A stretch of 64,000 bases of DNA from Tupaia tana (GCA_026018925.1 JAKSZU010000002.1:92452975-92516974); one strand, 5' to 3'. Counted from the first letter of the stretch, positions 22,445 through 35,675 are shown. The notes: generated from the letters alone by a model not told the origin. Made by a program: numbers and translations.

Positions 22445-23878
22445 AAAGGTACTTTTTTTTTAGATTAATTTCACACTTTATATAAAGTCCCCATCATGAT
22501 GTATACAGTGAATATTTTATTTTCAACAGATAATTTAACTTTTTTTTGGTCAGTTAAATGTTTCTTCCTTTTGTACCTCATACTCACCCTCTACCACCCA
22601 ATCTCTACCATCCACTCACCTCCCTTACAATCTTTAGTATCTACATTTATCCTCTCTGCTATCATAGTTCAGCTATTTCCATTTTTGCCACAAAGTGCAG
22701 ATATTTGGTACATATTGAATGGGGATATACAGTTATATCTTTCAAAGTCTGGCTCAGTTTGCTCAACATTGAGTCTTCTGTATTCATCCACTTTGAACCA
22801 AATGATAGAGTCTCACTGTTTCTCATAGGTGAGTAATATTCCATTGTAAATAATGTGCCACAGTTTTTCAACCCTGTAATCAGTTTTTGGACACAGTTTT
22901 GATTCCATGTCTTAGCAATTGTAAGTATTGCTGCAATAAACATGGAAGTACAAATGTCTTTCTGAGCATTTTCTTATCCTTTGGGCAAATACCAAAGAGT
23001 AGGATTACTGGGTCATATGGTAGTTCTAGTTTTAGGTTTTTGAGGAATGTCCACATTGTTTTCCACAGATGTTGTACTAATTTACATTCCCACCAGCAGT
23101 GTAAAAGGGTTCCTTTTTGACCACAGCCTCACCAGCACTTGTCGTTCTTTATTTTTTAAATCCAAGTCATTCTAACAGGAGTTAAATGGTATCTCATTGT
23201 AGTTTTAATTTACATTTCCCTCATGACAAGAGATTTTGAACATTTTGGGCATTTATAAGTCTTACTTTGAGAGTTGTCTATTCAGTTCATTTGTCCAGTT
23301 TTTAATTGGATTATTCATTTTTTTTATGGGCAAGTGCCTTGAGTACCCTATAGTTTGCTATCAATCCCTTGTATGAGGAATAATTTGTGAATATTTTCTC
23401 CCATTCTGAGGGTTGTCTTTTCACTCTAATGATTGTTTTATTTGTTATGATGAAGCTTTTAACTTGATGTAATTCCACGTATTTATTTTAGGGATTATTG
23501 CCTTTGTTTTTTGTGTCTTATTTAAAAAAACCTTTGACTACTCCAATGTCTTTAAGGTTTTTCCCTTATGTTTTCTTGTAATTTTATAGTTTGAGGCTTT
23601 ACATTTGAGTTTTTGATCCATTTTGAGTTGATTCTTGTTGAGGGTGAGAGATAGGGTCTCAGTTTCATATTTTGAGCACAATGATGTCCAGTTCTTTCAG
23701 CACTATTTGCTGAAAAGACTTTCTTTTCTTCACCACATTGTCTTGTACCCTTTGTAAGAGACATGATTGTCTCTTACATGTATGATTTGGGATTTACTTC
23801 CAGATTTTTCTATTCTGTTCCATAGGCCTCTGTGTCAGTTTTTGTCCACTACCATGCTGTTTTGATTATTTCCACTTT
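22445..23878 (-). mobile_element. LINE-1 3' part, antisense half of a twin-primed insertion
   Basis: From a T-run at 22450 rightward the sequence is the complement of the LINE-1 3' UTR and the last third of ORF2, ending at the codons for AVIIKT-W (gctgttttgattatttcc). It joins directly to sense LINE-1 5' sequence at about 23880. Stops are frequent. Confidence 0.8.
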
Positions 23879-25301
23879 TATTTTAATTGAACTAAACTCA
23901 GTGAGATGCAAGAGTAAACAGACAACCAATTCTAGGAGATGAGAAAATCTTTCCATGACTTGGAGGAAGATTCCATAAAGAGATATATATCTTGAAAGAG
24001 AATCAACCAGAACATTTAGAGATAAAGAATATGATACAAGAAATCAAAACCTCTGTTGAAAATATTAGGAGCAGATTAGACCATGCAGAAGACAGAATCT
24101 CTGACCTTGAAGACAAAACATCCAAGTTAGTCCAAGCAACCAAGAAGAATGAAAGTAACCATTAAAAATGAAGACAACATACACAAAATTGTAGACACTA
24201 TTAAATGGACAAATATTTGCATAATGGGTATTCTAGAATGTGAAGAGATGGGTACAGGCTCAGAAAAATCTCTCAACATAAGCAATGGAGGCAAGAAAAA
24301 AGTGGGAAGACATATTTAAAACTTTCAAAGAAAAACAACTTCAGCCATGAACACTGTATCTGTCAAGATTATCCTTCAAAAGGGAAGGAGATAAATATCA
24401 ATAAAGAAAAGCTGAAAGAATTGACCAAAAGTATATCAGCTCTTCAGGGAATACTTAAGAGAATACTACACCAGAAAAACTAAAGGGAGATAAGTAGAAG
24501 CAAGAGAACATGAAGCAAAGCAAAGCAAAACGAAACAAAATGAATAACTAAATGACAGGGCTAAGTTCATAAATATGGATAATAACATTGAAGGCTAATG
24601 GATTAAACTTCCCAACTAAAAGTCACAGATTGGCTCAATGGAAGGAAAAAAATTAACTCTCTATATATTACTTACATAAAATATACCTCACTGACAAAGA
24701 AATACATAGATGAAAAGTGTGGCAAAAATCCTTTTATGCAAACAGAAATGAAAAGAAGACAGGAGTCATAATGTTGATATCAGACAAAATAGACTTTAGG
24801 ATAAAAGGGTAAAAAGAGATAAATAAGGACAGCATGTGATTCTAAAAGGATAATTCACCAAGAAGATATAACAATCATATTTATGCATATAATGCCAGGG
24901 CACTCAAATATGTAAAAGAAAGACTGCTAGATCTAAAGGGAGAGACAGACTGCAACACACTAATTGTTGGGGTTTTCAACAGCCATGGTCATCACTGGAC
25001 AGGTCACATAGACAAAAAATGAACAAAAAGACACAGGAGCTAACCGATGCCATAAACAAAATGAACCTGACAAGCATAGAGTATTCCACCCAGAAACCAC
25101 AAAATATGCTTTTTTCTTATCTCCACATGAGTCATTTTCAAAGCTTGACCACATAATAGGCCACAAAACAAGCTTCTACAAATTTAAAAGTATAGGAACT
25201 ATACCCAGCTTCTTCTCTGACCACAGTGGAATTAAACTTAAAATCAACCACAGAAAGAGCCCTTGAAAATGAACAAGAACACAGAAACTAAACAACGTAC
25301 T

Positions 25302-25556
25302 TCTTTTTTTTTCTTGTTATAGGGCGCATGCACTCACCAGAAAGAGAGAGACAGAGAGAAAGAAAGCGAGAAATCACCCCCCCCCCCAGGTGGGGATGGC
25401 CACCCTGCAATCCCTTTTCCTCCATTCTCCTCTTGGGATCTTGGGCACGCATGCACACGCGTCTTGTGTGAGTTTAAGCCACCAGGTCTGGCACTCGAAC
25501 CGCGGTCGATTACATGGGAGTCCAGCGACATAGCCACTACGCTAACTGCTGGTCCC
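25302..25556 (-). mobile_element. Family-A SINE, ggtccc subfamily, inside LINE-1
   Basis: CpG-retaining minus-strand copy with a C9-10 run at 25377. Perfect duplication aacaacgtact just before the T-run and again at 25557-25567. It interrupts ORF2 downstream of the endonuclease segment. Confidence 0.96.
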
Positions 25557-26366
25557 AACAACGTACTGAAGAAATTAAGACTGTAATCAAAAGATTCATT
25601 AAAACCAGCAATAAAGAACACACCATTCTCCATAACTTTTGAAACGGCAAAAGCAATCACAGAGGGACATTCATAGCCATTAGTGCCCAGAAAAAAAGAA
25701 AGAAAAAAGAAAGGTGACAAATAAAAAATTTAACATCATATCTCAAGGACCTGCAAAAGCAACAGCAACAACAATAAAACCACAGAAGAAAAGAAATAGT
25801 AAATATTAGAGCTGATATAAATGAAATAGAGAATAAAAGAGGTGTACCAAAAAAAAAAAATCAATGAAACAAAAGCTGTTCTTTTGAGAGGATAAACAAA
25901 ATGACAAACCATTAGCTAGACTAATCAAGAAAAACAGAGAAAGGAACTAGATAGATAAAATCAGTAATGAAGCTGGTAATATTACAACTGATTTATCAGA
26001 AATACAAAAAATTATGAGAGAATACTATGAGTGACTATATGCCAGCAAACTGGAAAACCTAGGTGAGATAGACAAATTTCTGGACATATAAAAGTTACCT
26101 AGGCTGAATCAGTATGAAATAGAAAGCCAAAGTCAACCACTAACAAGTGATGGGACTGAATCCGTAATAAATAGTCTCTCAACAAAGAAAAGTCCAGGTC
26201 TAGATGGCCTCACATCTGATGTCTACAAAACTTTTAAAGAAGAGTTAATCCCAATTCTCTTTAAACTATTTCTAAAGAGTAAAAGAAACCCTTCCAAATT
26301 CATTCTATGAAGCCCCCCATCATATTGAAACCAAAACCAGACAAAGACATACCAAAAAAAAAAAAA

Positions 26367-26401
<35 letters not shown>

Positions 26402-27000
26402 CTACAGACCAATATTCCTGATGAATACTGATTCAAAAATTCTCAACAAGATTTTAGCAAACAGAACCAAATAACATATTCAAAAGATTATACACCATGA
26501 CCAACTAGGCTTTATCCTAGGGATGAAAAGGATGGTTCAACATATGCAAAACAATAAATGTAATATATCACATTAACAGAAAAAAAATAAAATAAAAACC
26601 TCATGATCATTTCTATAGATGCAGAAAAAGCATGTGGCAAAATATAACATCCCTTCATGATCAAGACTTTCAGTAAAAGAAGAGTAGAAAGGATATTGCA
26701 CAACACAATAAAAGCCATATGCTGCAGACTCATTGCAAACATCATGCTGAACAGGGAAAAGCTGCAATCTTTCCCACTAAAAATTGGAAGAAGACAAGGC
26801 TGCCCACTTTCTCCATTCCTTTAAAATATAGTGCTAGAGATCCTTGCCAAAGCCATCAGATAAGAGAGCAAAATAAAAGATATTCAGATAGGGAAAGGAG
26901 AAACTAAATTGTCCCTATTTGCAGATGATATAATTATATTAATAGAAAATCCAAAAGAATCCATAAAAAAAAAAAGCTCCTAGAAGTGATAAATGAAGTC

Positions 27001-27046
27001 AAGGTCTGACCCAGGGGCCTGGTGGTTAAGAGAGCTGGATAAATGA
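27001..27046 (+). mobile_element. Tiny head-only SINE fragment in LINE-1 ORF2
   Basis: The block ggggcctggtggttaagagagctgg looks like the first 25-30 bp of an old family-A head. It is flanked by ataaatgaa on both sides (about 26990-26998 and 27041-27049), which suggests a very short insertion. Confidence 0.4.
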
Positions 27047-27410
27047 ATTCAGTAAAGTAGCAGTATACGAAATCAATATGCAAAAATCTACAGTTACACC
27101 AACAATGAATAGAGTGACACAGAATTGAAGAAATAATCCTGTTTACAATAATCACAAAACAAATAAGATACCTTGGTATAAACTTAACTAAAGAGGTTTA
27201 GTTTATTAAATGCAATTTTGATCCAATTGCTGGTCACATTCTTTACAGAAAAAGAAAAAATCATAAACTATATCTGGAATCATAAAAGACCCTATATTTG
27301 CCAAGGAAATACCATGCAATAATAATAATAAAAATAATAATAATAAAATAGGCATCTTACTACTCAACTTCAAAATATATTTAAACTTAATTTCTATATT
27401 TTAAACAGAC

Positions 27411-29755
27411 ACGATTGCATACACTGAATACCCAATGGTGTCCATGAAAAAATTCCTGAAAGTAATAAATGAATATAGTACAGTTGCAGGATACAAAATC
27501 AACATACAGAAATCAATAGCATTTCTATGTATGAACAGCAGGCAGAATGAGATACAATTGAAAAAAGTAATTCCATTTACCATAACCACAAAAAGTATAA
27601 GATACTTAGTAATAAATTTAACCAAAGAAGTTAAAGACCTCCACAAGGAAAACTATGAGAAGCTAAAAAAAGAAATTGAAAATGACACAAAAAAGTGGAA
27701 GGACATCCCATGTTCCTGGATTGAAAGAATTAATATAATCAAAATGGCAATACTACCCAAATTAATCTACATATTTAATTCAATCCCCATTAAAGTGTCA
27801 GAGACATTCTTCACAGATCTAGAAAAGACAGTCATACAGTTTGTCTGGAATCATAAAAGACCTAGTATCACCAAAGCAATGCTGCACAAGAAGAGTGGAG
27901 TAGGTGGCATCTCACTCCCTGACCTGAAAATATATTACAAAGCAGTGATAATCAAAACAGCATGGTATTGGCACAGAAACAGACATGTGGACCAATGGAA
28001 CAGAATAGAGTCCCCAGAAATAAACTCCCAAACATACGGCCAACTGATTTTTGACAAAGGGTACCAGTCAATCCAGTGAGAAAAGGAAAGCATATTTAGC
28101 AAATGGTGCTGGAAAAACTGGATATCCACCTGCAGAAAGAAGAATCTGAACCCCTACCTCTTGCCATTGACAAAAATCAACTCAAAGTGGATCAAAGATC
28201 TAAAACTAAGACTTCAAACTATAAAATTACTGCTGGAAAACACTGGGGAAACTGAGAGACATTGGGGTAGGCAAAGACTTCTTAAATAAGACCCCCCCAA
28301 AGCACAGTCAATAATTCCAAAAATAGACAAGTGGGATTATATCAGATTAAGAAGTTTCTGCACTGCCAAGGACACAATAATTACTATGAATCAACAGCCC
28401 TCAGAACGGGAAAATATTTTTGTGAACTACACATCAGATAAGGGACTGATAACAGAATACACAGGGAACTCAAGCAGTTGTCCTGAAAAAAGATGATCAA
28501 CCCTATTAAAAGATGAGAGAGTTGAAAAAAACACTCTCTAAGGAAGATACATGAAATAGCCAAAAGGCATGTAAAAAAGTGCTCAACATCCCTCATTGTA
28601 AGGGAGATGCAGATCAAAACCACAATGAGATACCACCTAACCCCAGTCAGAATGACTAAGATTTAAAAAAAAAAAAAAAAAAAGATAAGTGCTAGTGGGG
28701 GTGTGCTGAGAGGGAAACTCTCCTACACTGCTGGTGGGAATGTAAATTGGTCCAACCACTTTGGAGAACAATATGGAGATTACTCAAAGATCTACAAATA
28801 GAACTGTGATATGATCCAGCAATCTCACTCCTTGATATCTACCCAAAGTACAGAAGAATCTTTAGTTGGAAAAGTACTTGCACATCAATGTTTATTGCGG
28901 CATTATTCACAATTGCTAAGACATGGGACCAACCCAAATGCCCATGAACAGATGATTAAATTGAAAAAATGTGACACATATACTCTATGGAATACTATTC
29001 AGCCATAAAAAAATAAAATAGGGAACCAGCAGTTAGCGTAATGGCTATGTCGCTGGACTCCCACATAGTCGACCGTGGTTCGCGTCCCGGACCTGGTGGC
29101 TTAAGACTCACGCCGGGCGCGTGTGCGTGCATGCCCAAGATCCCGAGAGGAGAATGGAGGAGAAGGGATTGCGGCGTGACCATCCTCCCTGGGGGGTGAT
29201 TTCTCGCTTTCTGTCTCTATGTTTCTCTCTGTCTGTCTGGCGAGCACATGCACCCTATAGCGAAAATCTGTCCAAAAAAAAAAAAAAAAAAGTAAAATAA
29301 AATAATAAAACCCCAAGACCCTGGCTTTTTGCAGAAAGTGGATGAATATGGAAGATTTACTGCTGAGTGAAACAAGTCAGGCTATGAAGGAGAGACATCG
29401 TATGTCTCCTCTTCATATATATCGACTGTCTACCCTCTATGGCCAAAACCGAATGACTAGAGGATATAGAAACATAGAAAATGATTATAAATACTGTATG
29501 CAGTATAGGAAGAAGGTGGGTAAAGGAGGAGAGACTGAGGAGAGATATTGGGAAGAGAAATGGAGGGGAGGGCATTTGTGAGAGAGATGGATTATTGTCT
29601 GTTGAGGATGGTGTGCATAGTACTCCCAATTGAATTGATGAGAAATCTACACATGTTGGAATATTCACTTTGCAAGCTAAGTGACATATATGATTGAATG
29701 TATAAAAGAAATTGAAATAAAGCATATATTTAACAAATACAAAAAAATTATAAAT
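27411..29755 (+). mobile_element. 5'-truncated LINE-1 with long ORF2 remnant
   Basis: Starts within ORF2 just after the YADD/FADD region (gcatacactgaatacccaatgg). An uninterrupted 214-codon stretch at 27435-28079 encodes the reverse-transcriptase thumb and following region ([61 protein letters not shown]). After 28080 stops and frameshifts appear. The 3' UTR ends in an A-rich tail near 29755. It is less diverged than the twin-primed copy beside it, so younger. Confidence 0.88.
29019..29291 (+). mobile_element. Young family-A SINE, ggaacc subfamily, inside LINE-1
   Basis: Starts gggaaccagcagttagcgtaatgg (box A), box B ggttcgcgtcc, CpG-rich gccgggcgcgtgtgcg, tgtctctatgtttctc, and an A-tail at 29274-29291. 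The A/T-rich target (aaataaaata) appears on both sides. Confidence 0.95.
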
Positions 29756-29764
29756 AAAAGAGAG

Positions 29765-31142
29765 AGAGAGTTATACTGAAAAAAAAGTCCCAAACCTTTG
29801 GAAATGGATTTCTTTTATTTAAACCAATTTCAGCATTTGTATAAAACAGCATTCTCCTTCATTGATAATGGAAATTGTGGTGGAATTACTTTTGTTCCTT
29901 AGTAATTAAAAAATGAAAGATTATGGTTTTGCTGAATTGACTTCATTGATTATTTACTGTGGTTGGATTGTTTATGTGGATTTTATTTTCATTGTCTGAA
30001 TTGCAGATAGAAAGATTCTGAGAAACCTGATAGCAAGTGAGGGAAGAATTAAGTGCTGTGAAGGTTGAATATGATGAGGGCAAATGAACTTTTCTGCTGC
30101 ATACAAGTAAAAATTGGAATTTGGATAAAAAGTAAATTAGTCTGAGCAGTGGGCTGAATCTGAAATAGATTAATGGGATTGCTCTCACAGTGGAACAAAA
30201 TAATCTTTGAAGGCAGATAGTCAAGAAAATAAACAGACAACATAGTATTGGTGGTTTTAAGTTACAGTGTGAGAACACCCAGAGTGTAATTAAAACCTTC
30301 AGGAATTTATGTTGGCAGAAGTTAGAACAACAGTACCCACAAAGCCTTACCGAGAACAGATTCATAAGCCTCTTTCATATAATAAAAAATAGGATCGATT
30401 CTGGTGTGTCTGTCAGCAGATGAGCCTCTCTGAACACTCCCTCCCAACCTCATGAACAAAGGGGAAAATTCTGTATTTTGGTGGTGACCGGTGACGGGGC
30501 TTGCTGAAGAGTTGAGCAATGGCCACTACTTCAGAGAGCAAATCCCAATGTCCCTGGAACGAGGAGACATCCCCCAGTTGGGTGTCAGTGCTGAATCACT
30601 GTTTGCTTGTTTGACCTTTAAGGTGACCTAGATAATCAAGCCATAAAATTTTACAGTGTGATCTTTGAATGCCTTCCTGGTTCTTTGGGTGAGGACGCTT
30701 GCCATTTGGAGCAGTTTGCAGGGACCACCCTCACCTTTTTGAAAGCACACATGCTGCCCTTCCATTTCCCTCTCTTTGTGAATTTTGGTGGACCTGGAGA
30801 TTCTTCTCTCCAGCCATCCCACACACACCTGATTCTTGCCCGTCTGTTGAGCGTCAGACTTTTTGGAAGAAGTGTCAAGTAACTGCTTAAAACTCCTGCT
30901 CTCTGAAGTTATGCTCCATTTGCTGCAAATTGGCAGTGAGATGTGGGGCCGGGGCAGATGGCTCCCGTAGATATCCCATAGATATGGCTGGGGGACAAAG
31001 GAGAGGAAGGCGCATAAGAGACCTGTGACGCAGATGTTCTCAGCCTTGGGAGTCCTCACCTGCTTTTCTCTTCCCCCTGCCCTGCTACTCTGCGTAAGGA
31101 GTGGGTAGTATTTTTTGGAAAAGCAGGTTGAGACTTGCATTC
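29765..31142. other. Intron 3, no recognised element
   Basis: 1.4 kb of unique-looking sequence. Minus-strand open frames of 140 codons (29943-30365) and 174 codons (30628-31152) have no recognisable domain or splice context; I do not call them. Confidence 0.5.
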
Positions 31143-31154
31143 TTCCAGGCACTT

Positions 31155-31391
31155 TTTTTTTTTAAAGAGATTTTTATAGTGCACGTGGGCTCTTTGGAGA
31201 GAGAGAGACAGAGACAGATACAGTGAGAGAGAAAATGAGAAATCACCCTCCCTTCTCCTCTATTTTCCTCCTGCGATCTTGGACACACACAGGTGCCCAG
31301 TGTGATTTTCAAGCCACCAGGTCTGGGACTCAAACTGGAGACAGCCATGTGAAAGTCCAGAGACAATAACCACTACCCCATCTGCTGGTTC
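31155..31391 (-). mobile_element. Family-A SINE
   Basis: Minus-strand copy from a T-run through gagagagagacagagac to catctgctggttcc. Duplication tcttccaggcac before and after. A segment of the middle (the ccaggggggatggcca block) is deleted. Confidence 0.88.
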
Positions 31392-31404
31392 CTCTTCCAG
31401 GCAC

Positions 31405-32490
31405 CGTGTAACAGAGCCTGCATGATTTACACAGTTGTGGGAATTGGTGAACCTGTTCCCTTAGCAGTGATTTTAAGTGGTTCTGTAAAAAAACATCCTT
31501 TTGTCAGGAAATACTTCTAATCAAAGGGATATTTTGTAATATCCGTTTATCTTATTGATCTTTTTAGATTACTTGAAATGCTTGCAAAAATGACCTAAGT
31601 GTAGTTTATGCACAAAACTGATTTGCAATGATACTATGGTTTCTCCTTTTCCTACTTTCTAATGGACCAATCTTTTTGTAAGCACACATTATCGTCAGTG
31701 AGTGTAACAGATTAATTACCTTGAATGACTGGGGAAGGCTCCCAGACGCCTGGCTATGGTGATAATTACAAAATGTGTGTCCATCTGCCGCCTCTGGCGC
31801 AGGCTGGAGCAAACGTGCGTGGGCGTGCATTCCCAGGAGGGATCAGGGGATGAGAGCTCTGAGTGTGGCTGCAATGCCATGCCCCTGTGACAGAGCCACA
31901 CGGCAGAAACTCTGGAGCGAGAAAAGACCTTCTGTCTTCGCGGCTGCTGCCAGATCCCTCAGAAACCGGCTTTTATTTCCTTCTTCCTTAGACATCACAT
32001 AAATCAGGCAGCTGTATGTTTTGTGACCAGTTTTCCAAGCTCCCTGGAAACACTGCTTTTCTTTCCATTGCCTCTTTGATCTCTCCTCGGTGTGGGTGTG
32101 TGTGCCTGTGTGTGCATGAGTGTGAGTGTGCGGGAACACCCCGGCTCCTCCCTTCCCTCTGTGCTTCTTTTGGCTCACTGCCCCAGGGCTGGCTGCCCCA
32201 CTAGTGCTTGAGGGAGCACCTCTGAGCTTCCCTGGTCTCTGAGGCCAGCAGATACTTGTAGCTTTTTCTCCTTCCCTGTTCCTCCACTTTGATTCCATAG
32301 TTGTAGGGATAATTTGGCCCATCCGACACACATTCCTTCACTTGCAGTCCTTTGCTGAGCCCACTTGTATATTGAGCACTTCACGAGGGAAACAAGATGA
32401 ATATGGTTCATGCTACCTGGTGAGGCGACATGTATGCATGGCGGAGTGTTGTGCAGGCTGTTGAACTGTGCAGATAATAGTTCGCACATT
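31405..32490. other. Intron 3, no recognised element
   Basis: 1.1 kb, relatively GC-rich from 31780 to 32300, with a short (TG)n stretch at 32090-32135. No exon or named repeat seen. Confidence 0.5.
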
Positions 32491-32504
32491 TTTTTCTTCT
32501 TTCT

Positions 32505-32533
32505 AAAATGTATTTCCTACAGGGCATGTGTGC

Positions 32534-32593
<60 letters not shown>

Positions 32594-32762
32594 AGTGAAA
32601 AAGCATCCTGTATAGGGGAAAGTCAGACCACAATCCACTCCCTTCCATTCTCCTCTTGGGATTTTGGGCATGCACATACATGTACACTGGGCCAGGACTC
32701 AAACCGTGCAATTGGCCATGTGGGATCCAGCCACCCTAAGCACCACACCACCTACTGGCCTG
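32505..32762 (-). mobile_element. Old family-A SINE with expanded (GA)n
   Basis: Minus-strand copy: ttcctacagggcatgtgtgc, then an uninterrupted (GA)25 at 32537-32586, the tcttgggattttgggcatgc block and a head complement ending accacctactggcc. The GA block of the SINE has turned into a microsatellite. Confidence 0.88.
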
Positions 32763-32809
32763 TAGGTTTTCCTTTTAGCTTCCTTATTTTGCCCAACTTT
32801 GGATTCTAA

Positions 32810-33377
32810 AACTTACCCATGTTAATACACAGAGCTCTCATTTGTTCATTTTTATTACTGTGCAACATTCCTTTTTATTGTTTTACTGTAATATATTTGT
32901 CCATTCTGTTGATACCCACTTAGACTGTGTTCAGTTTTTCATTATTATGAACAATGGTGCAATAAAATATTATTGACCTGCTGCCATGTGTACAAGAATT
33001 TTTCTGAGAAGTAAACCAAGAAATGGAGTTGCTCTGAAATAGTTACAGCAGCCTGCGTGCCCATCACGCAGGAGAGAAGATTGCCTTTTAACCTCATAGT
33101 TCCATAGCTGGTATTGCTAAATTAAAAAATTTTTTTTTGCTAATCTGATGATATCTCTTGTTTTATCAAAGTTGAGCACTTTTCTTCTATGTCCTATTGG
33201 CTATTCATGTTTTCTTCTCTGGAAATTTTCATTTCACAATCTAGGTCCACTTTTCTTTTGTGTTGCTGGTATTTCTCTTGCTGATTTTTTTGAGTTCTTT
33301 ATATGTTCTGAATGATAAACCTTTGACTTTTATGTTAATTATAAATTTCTTTTGCCAAACTATGGAGAAGTTTGTTT

Positions 33378-33413
<36 letters not shown>

Positions 33414-33475
33414 GAAGTTTTCTGTTTTAATTGAAGTCAGATTTATCAATAGTATCTTTCATAGCTTGTGCTTTT
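32810..33475 (-). mobile_element. Old LINE-1 3' fragment, antisense
   Basis: Typical complement of an L1M 3' end: ttgtccattctgttgatacc, gtttttcattattatgaaca, atggtgcaataaa, tgttttcttctctggaaatt and gagttctttatatgttctgaatgataaacc. A (GT)15 run lies at 33381-33410. Confidence 0.7.
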
Positions 33476-35136
33476 TTAAGAGTTTTGCTTTAAAAATTGG
33501 GTGTAACCCAATTGTGAACACTCATCAAACGGTCCACTTTGGGTAGATGCAATTATTGTTCATAAATTATTCCTTAATACAGTTAATCACTTAAAAAGAA
33601 AGACAGATACAAGGAAAGGGAGGTGTCCCCGGTAGTGTCAAATGAAGGACTGGGTAAGGGTAGTGGATGTGGCTATGGGGAGAGTCTTGGTGGTTGGGGA
33701 GCTGGGTAGGCCAAATCCAGGTGTCAGTGGGTAGAAAAGTCAGCACTCCACTTCCCTTTCTTGCTTTTCTTTCTTCCTTCTGGTTACCAAAGGCTGCTGA
33801 GATTTTTATTTTTATCTGGGGAAGAGGCTATGGATAGGGCTGGAGGAAAAGGTCTATCTTGGGGGTCATTTCCAGAGCTGCCTGTAGAACGCAGTCCTTG
33901 CACACTGTCAGCCCTTCCCCATACTTTAAAACTAAAGGGTGGCTATGTTTATCATACCATACTTTGACCGTACTTTTATTCATAATTAGATGAAAATGAC
34001 CTAACCTGGTTGCTTAACAAAACGCTTTCTCACCCTGGGCAGCATGGTGCGGAGAAAGGGAATTGACCCCTCTACCCCGGGGGAGTGAGTCCGAGTGCCT
34101 TATGCCTTGGTCTGACCACTCAGTAGCTGTGTAACACTCTGAGCCTACTATACAATACCTGTGATGATTAAATGAGATAGTGCATGAAAATAGCCAGGGT
34201 GCTCATGAGGTAAAGAGTGCCTAGTAAGTATGAGCCCGATTTGAACCCCAGACAGGTGCTAAGGAGCCTGAAGAGCAAGACACCATGCCAAATAAAATAG
34301 GAATCTTCATGCCCTGGAAGAGAATGGTCCCAGGTGAATGAATGTGTAAAGAAGGTGGGAACAGAGCATTTTCAGAGCCAGAAATAGTGCCCAGGTCTGA
34401 GGTGAGGGTAGGGGTTCAGGACCCTCAGAAATGTGTACATTTGTAGAGGGGACCTTTTCAGTTATTTTAAGGGAGGATAGTTTGGCGGAGGGAAAGGCAA
34501 AGATCTTACCTGTAGCTAATAGAGGCCACATTCAAAGGCCAAAAGGTATCCACTTAAGAAGGAAGAGTTAGAGGAGATGGAGGTGGTGGTGGTTGTTGGT
34601 GCTGCTGTATGTGTGCGTGTGTGTGCGCACATGGAGGGAGAAAGGCTGTTGGGAAATGCTACCAAAGGAATGCTTTCAAGTTCATCTTGAACGCTGGGTG
34701 ACGTGAAGAACAAGTACACTCCTTAGCAGCCCTTTGGAAGGGGAAGTTGTGCAGTCAAGGAGGCTCTGGAGTGGCTGGTTTGGGGAGCAGGCTGTTGCTT
34801 AGGCCTAGAGGCAGGGAGGCTGGTATAGAACTTCTGGACTTCAACCAGGCAGGACAAAGAGGCTAGTGTGGTGTTGCCCAGCCTTCCTGGTCTTTGTTGC
34901 CTGAAGTTCGTAGAACCGGCAGCTACAGAGGGACACATTTGCAGGGCCACTGGTGGCTTCCTTGGAAGGAACATGTGTGCTGCTCATGATGTGGCATGTA
35001 TGCCCAGTTCAGAGCACCCCCTTCTCACAGGGTGTCACATAACGCACTTCTCACCTGCCCTGTTGACCGACCTTCTCCACAGCGCTGTGTGGGAGACAGG
35101 ATACATGTTTCTTGAGGGTAGTTGTGGTAGCATGTT
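33476..35136. other. Intron 3, mostly unrecognised, with MIR-like piece
   Basis: A MIR-like stretch is at 34095-34240 (tgaccactcagtagctgtgtaac ... gatgattaaatgagatagtgcatgaaaa). The rest shows no named repeat or exon. Confidence 0.5.
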
Positions 35137-35365
35137 CATTTTTTTAAAATTCACTTATTCCATGAGCAAGACAGACAGAGAGAGATAAAGACAGAGGGAG
35201 AGAGACACAACACCAAGGTACCGATGCTATGATCCACCCCTGGCTTGAGCCAGCCCTGGATCAGGAGCACATGTGCGCAGGGAGGTCTCTGGATACCATC
35301 GGAGCCTACCCATATGGGTCAGCCTTGCAGAGCATCGAGTTTTACACTGTGCCCCACCCAGACCG
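35137..35365 (-). mobile_element. Family-B SINE
   Basis: Tail complement ttaaaattcacttattccatgagc, GA-rich block, ccgatgctatgatccacccctggcttgagcc (7SL-like body complement) and the head complement cagccttgcagagcatcgag. Diverged. Confidence 0.7.
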
Positions 35366-35419
35366 CGCAGGGCATATTCTCTGTTTGAATTCATGTAGAC
35401 TAGAAATATGCCGATCCTG

Positions 35420-35675
35420 AAGGTCAGTATGATAGTGATAGTAGCAAGCCCTCACACAGCACTTACTATGGTCTACACGTTCCACACAGGAACTCATTTC
35501 ATCCTGACAGCAACCCTGAGGGTAGGTGTAGTATCATCACTCCCACTTACAGCAGAGGAAAACTGAGGCGTGGAGGAAATAACTCATCTCCACGTGGTGC
35601 CCAAGAATTTGGGCACCGGGGTCTGGCTGCAGTGTCTCCCTCTTAGCCACATGGCTACACTGCTTCTTACTGTGC
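35420..35675 (+). repeat. MIR SINE, nearly full length
   Basis: Runs from gatagtgatagtagcaagccctc through agcacttactatgg, aactcatttcatcctgacagcaacc, acagcagaggaaaactgaggc to ccctcttagccacatggctacactgc, in MIR order. Confidence 0.85.

Larger units (their letters stand above)
23879..27395 (+). mobile_element. LINE-1 5' part (ORF1 end to ORF2), sense half of the same insertion
   Basis: 23990-24480 is a decayed ORF1 (ENIRSRLDHAEDRISDLEDK coiled coil). ORF2 runs from about 24540: endonuclease motif SDHSGIKLKI at about 25215, SPGLDGLTSDVYK near 26190, LMNTDSKILNKILA near 26420, [10 protein letters not shown] near 26790 and catalytic FADDII at 26920. It ends near 27385 at the codons NFKIYF, exactly where the antisense half takes up. 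Many frameshifts and stops. It carries (AAAG)n at 26353-26401 and an (AAT)n run at 27318-27350. Confidence 0.8.

Noticed and set aside
27435..28079. 214-codon reverse-transcriptase-related frame as a host gene
   Set aside because: It is the middle of a 5'-truncated LINE-1 ORF2, without start, endonuclease or catalytic FADD, and broken downstream.
30628..31152. 174-codon minus-strand open frame
   Set aside because: No domain, no homologue I recognise, and no splice or promoter context. Its 3' end on the minus strand is ordinary intron; a chance frame is likely.
31780..32300. Possible CpG-island promoter in intron 3
   Set aside because: GC content is only moderately raised and CpGs are few; no TATA, initiator or exon follows.
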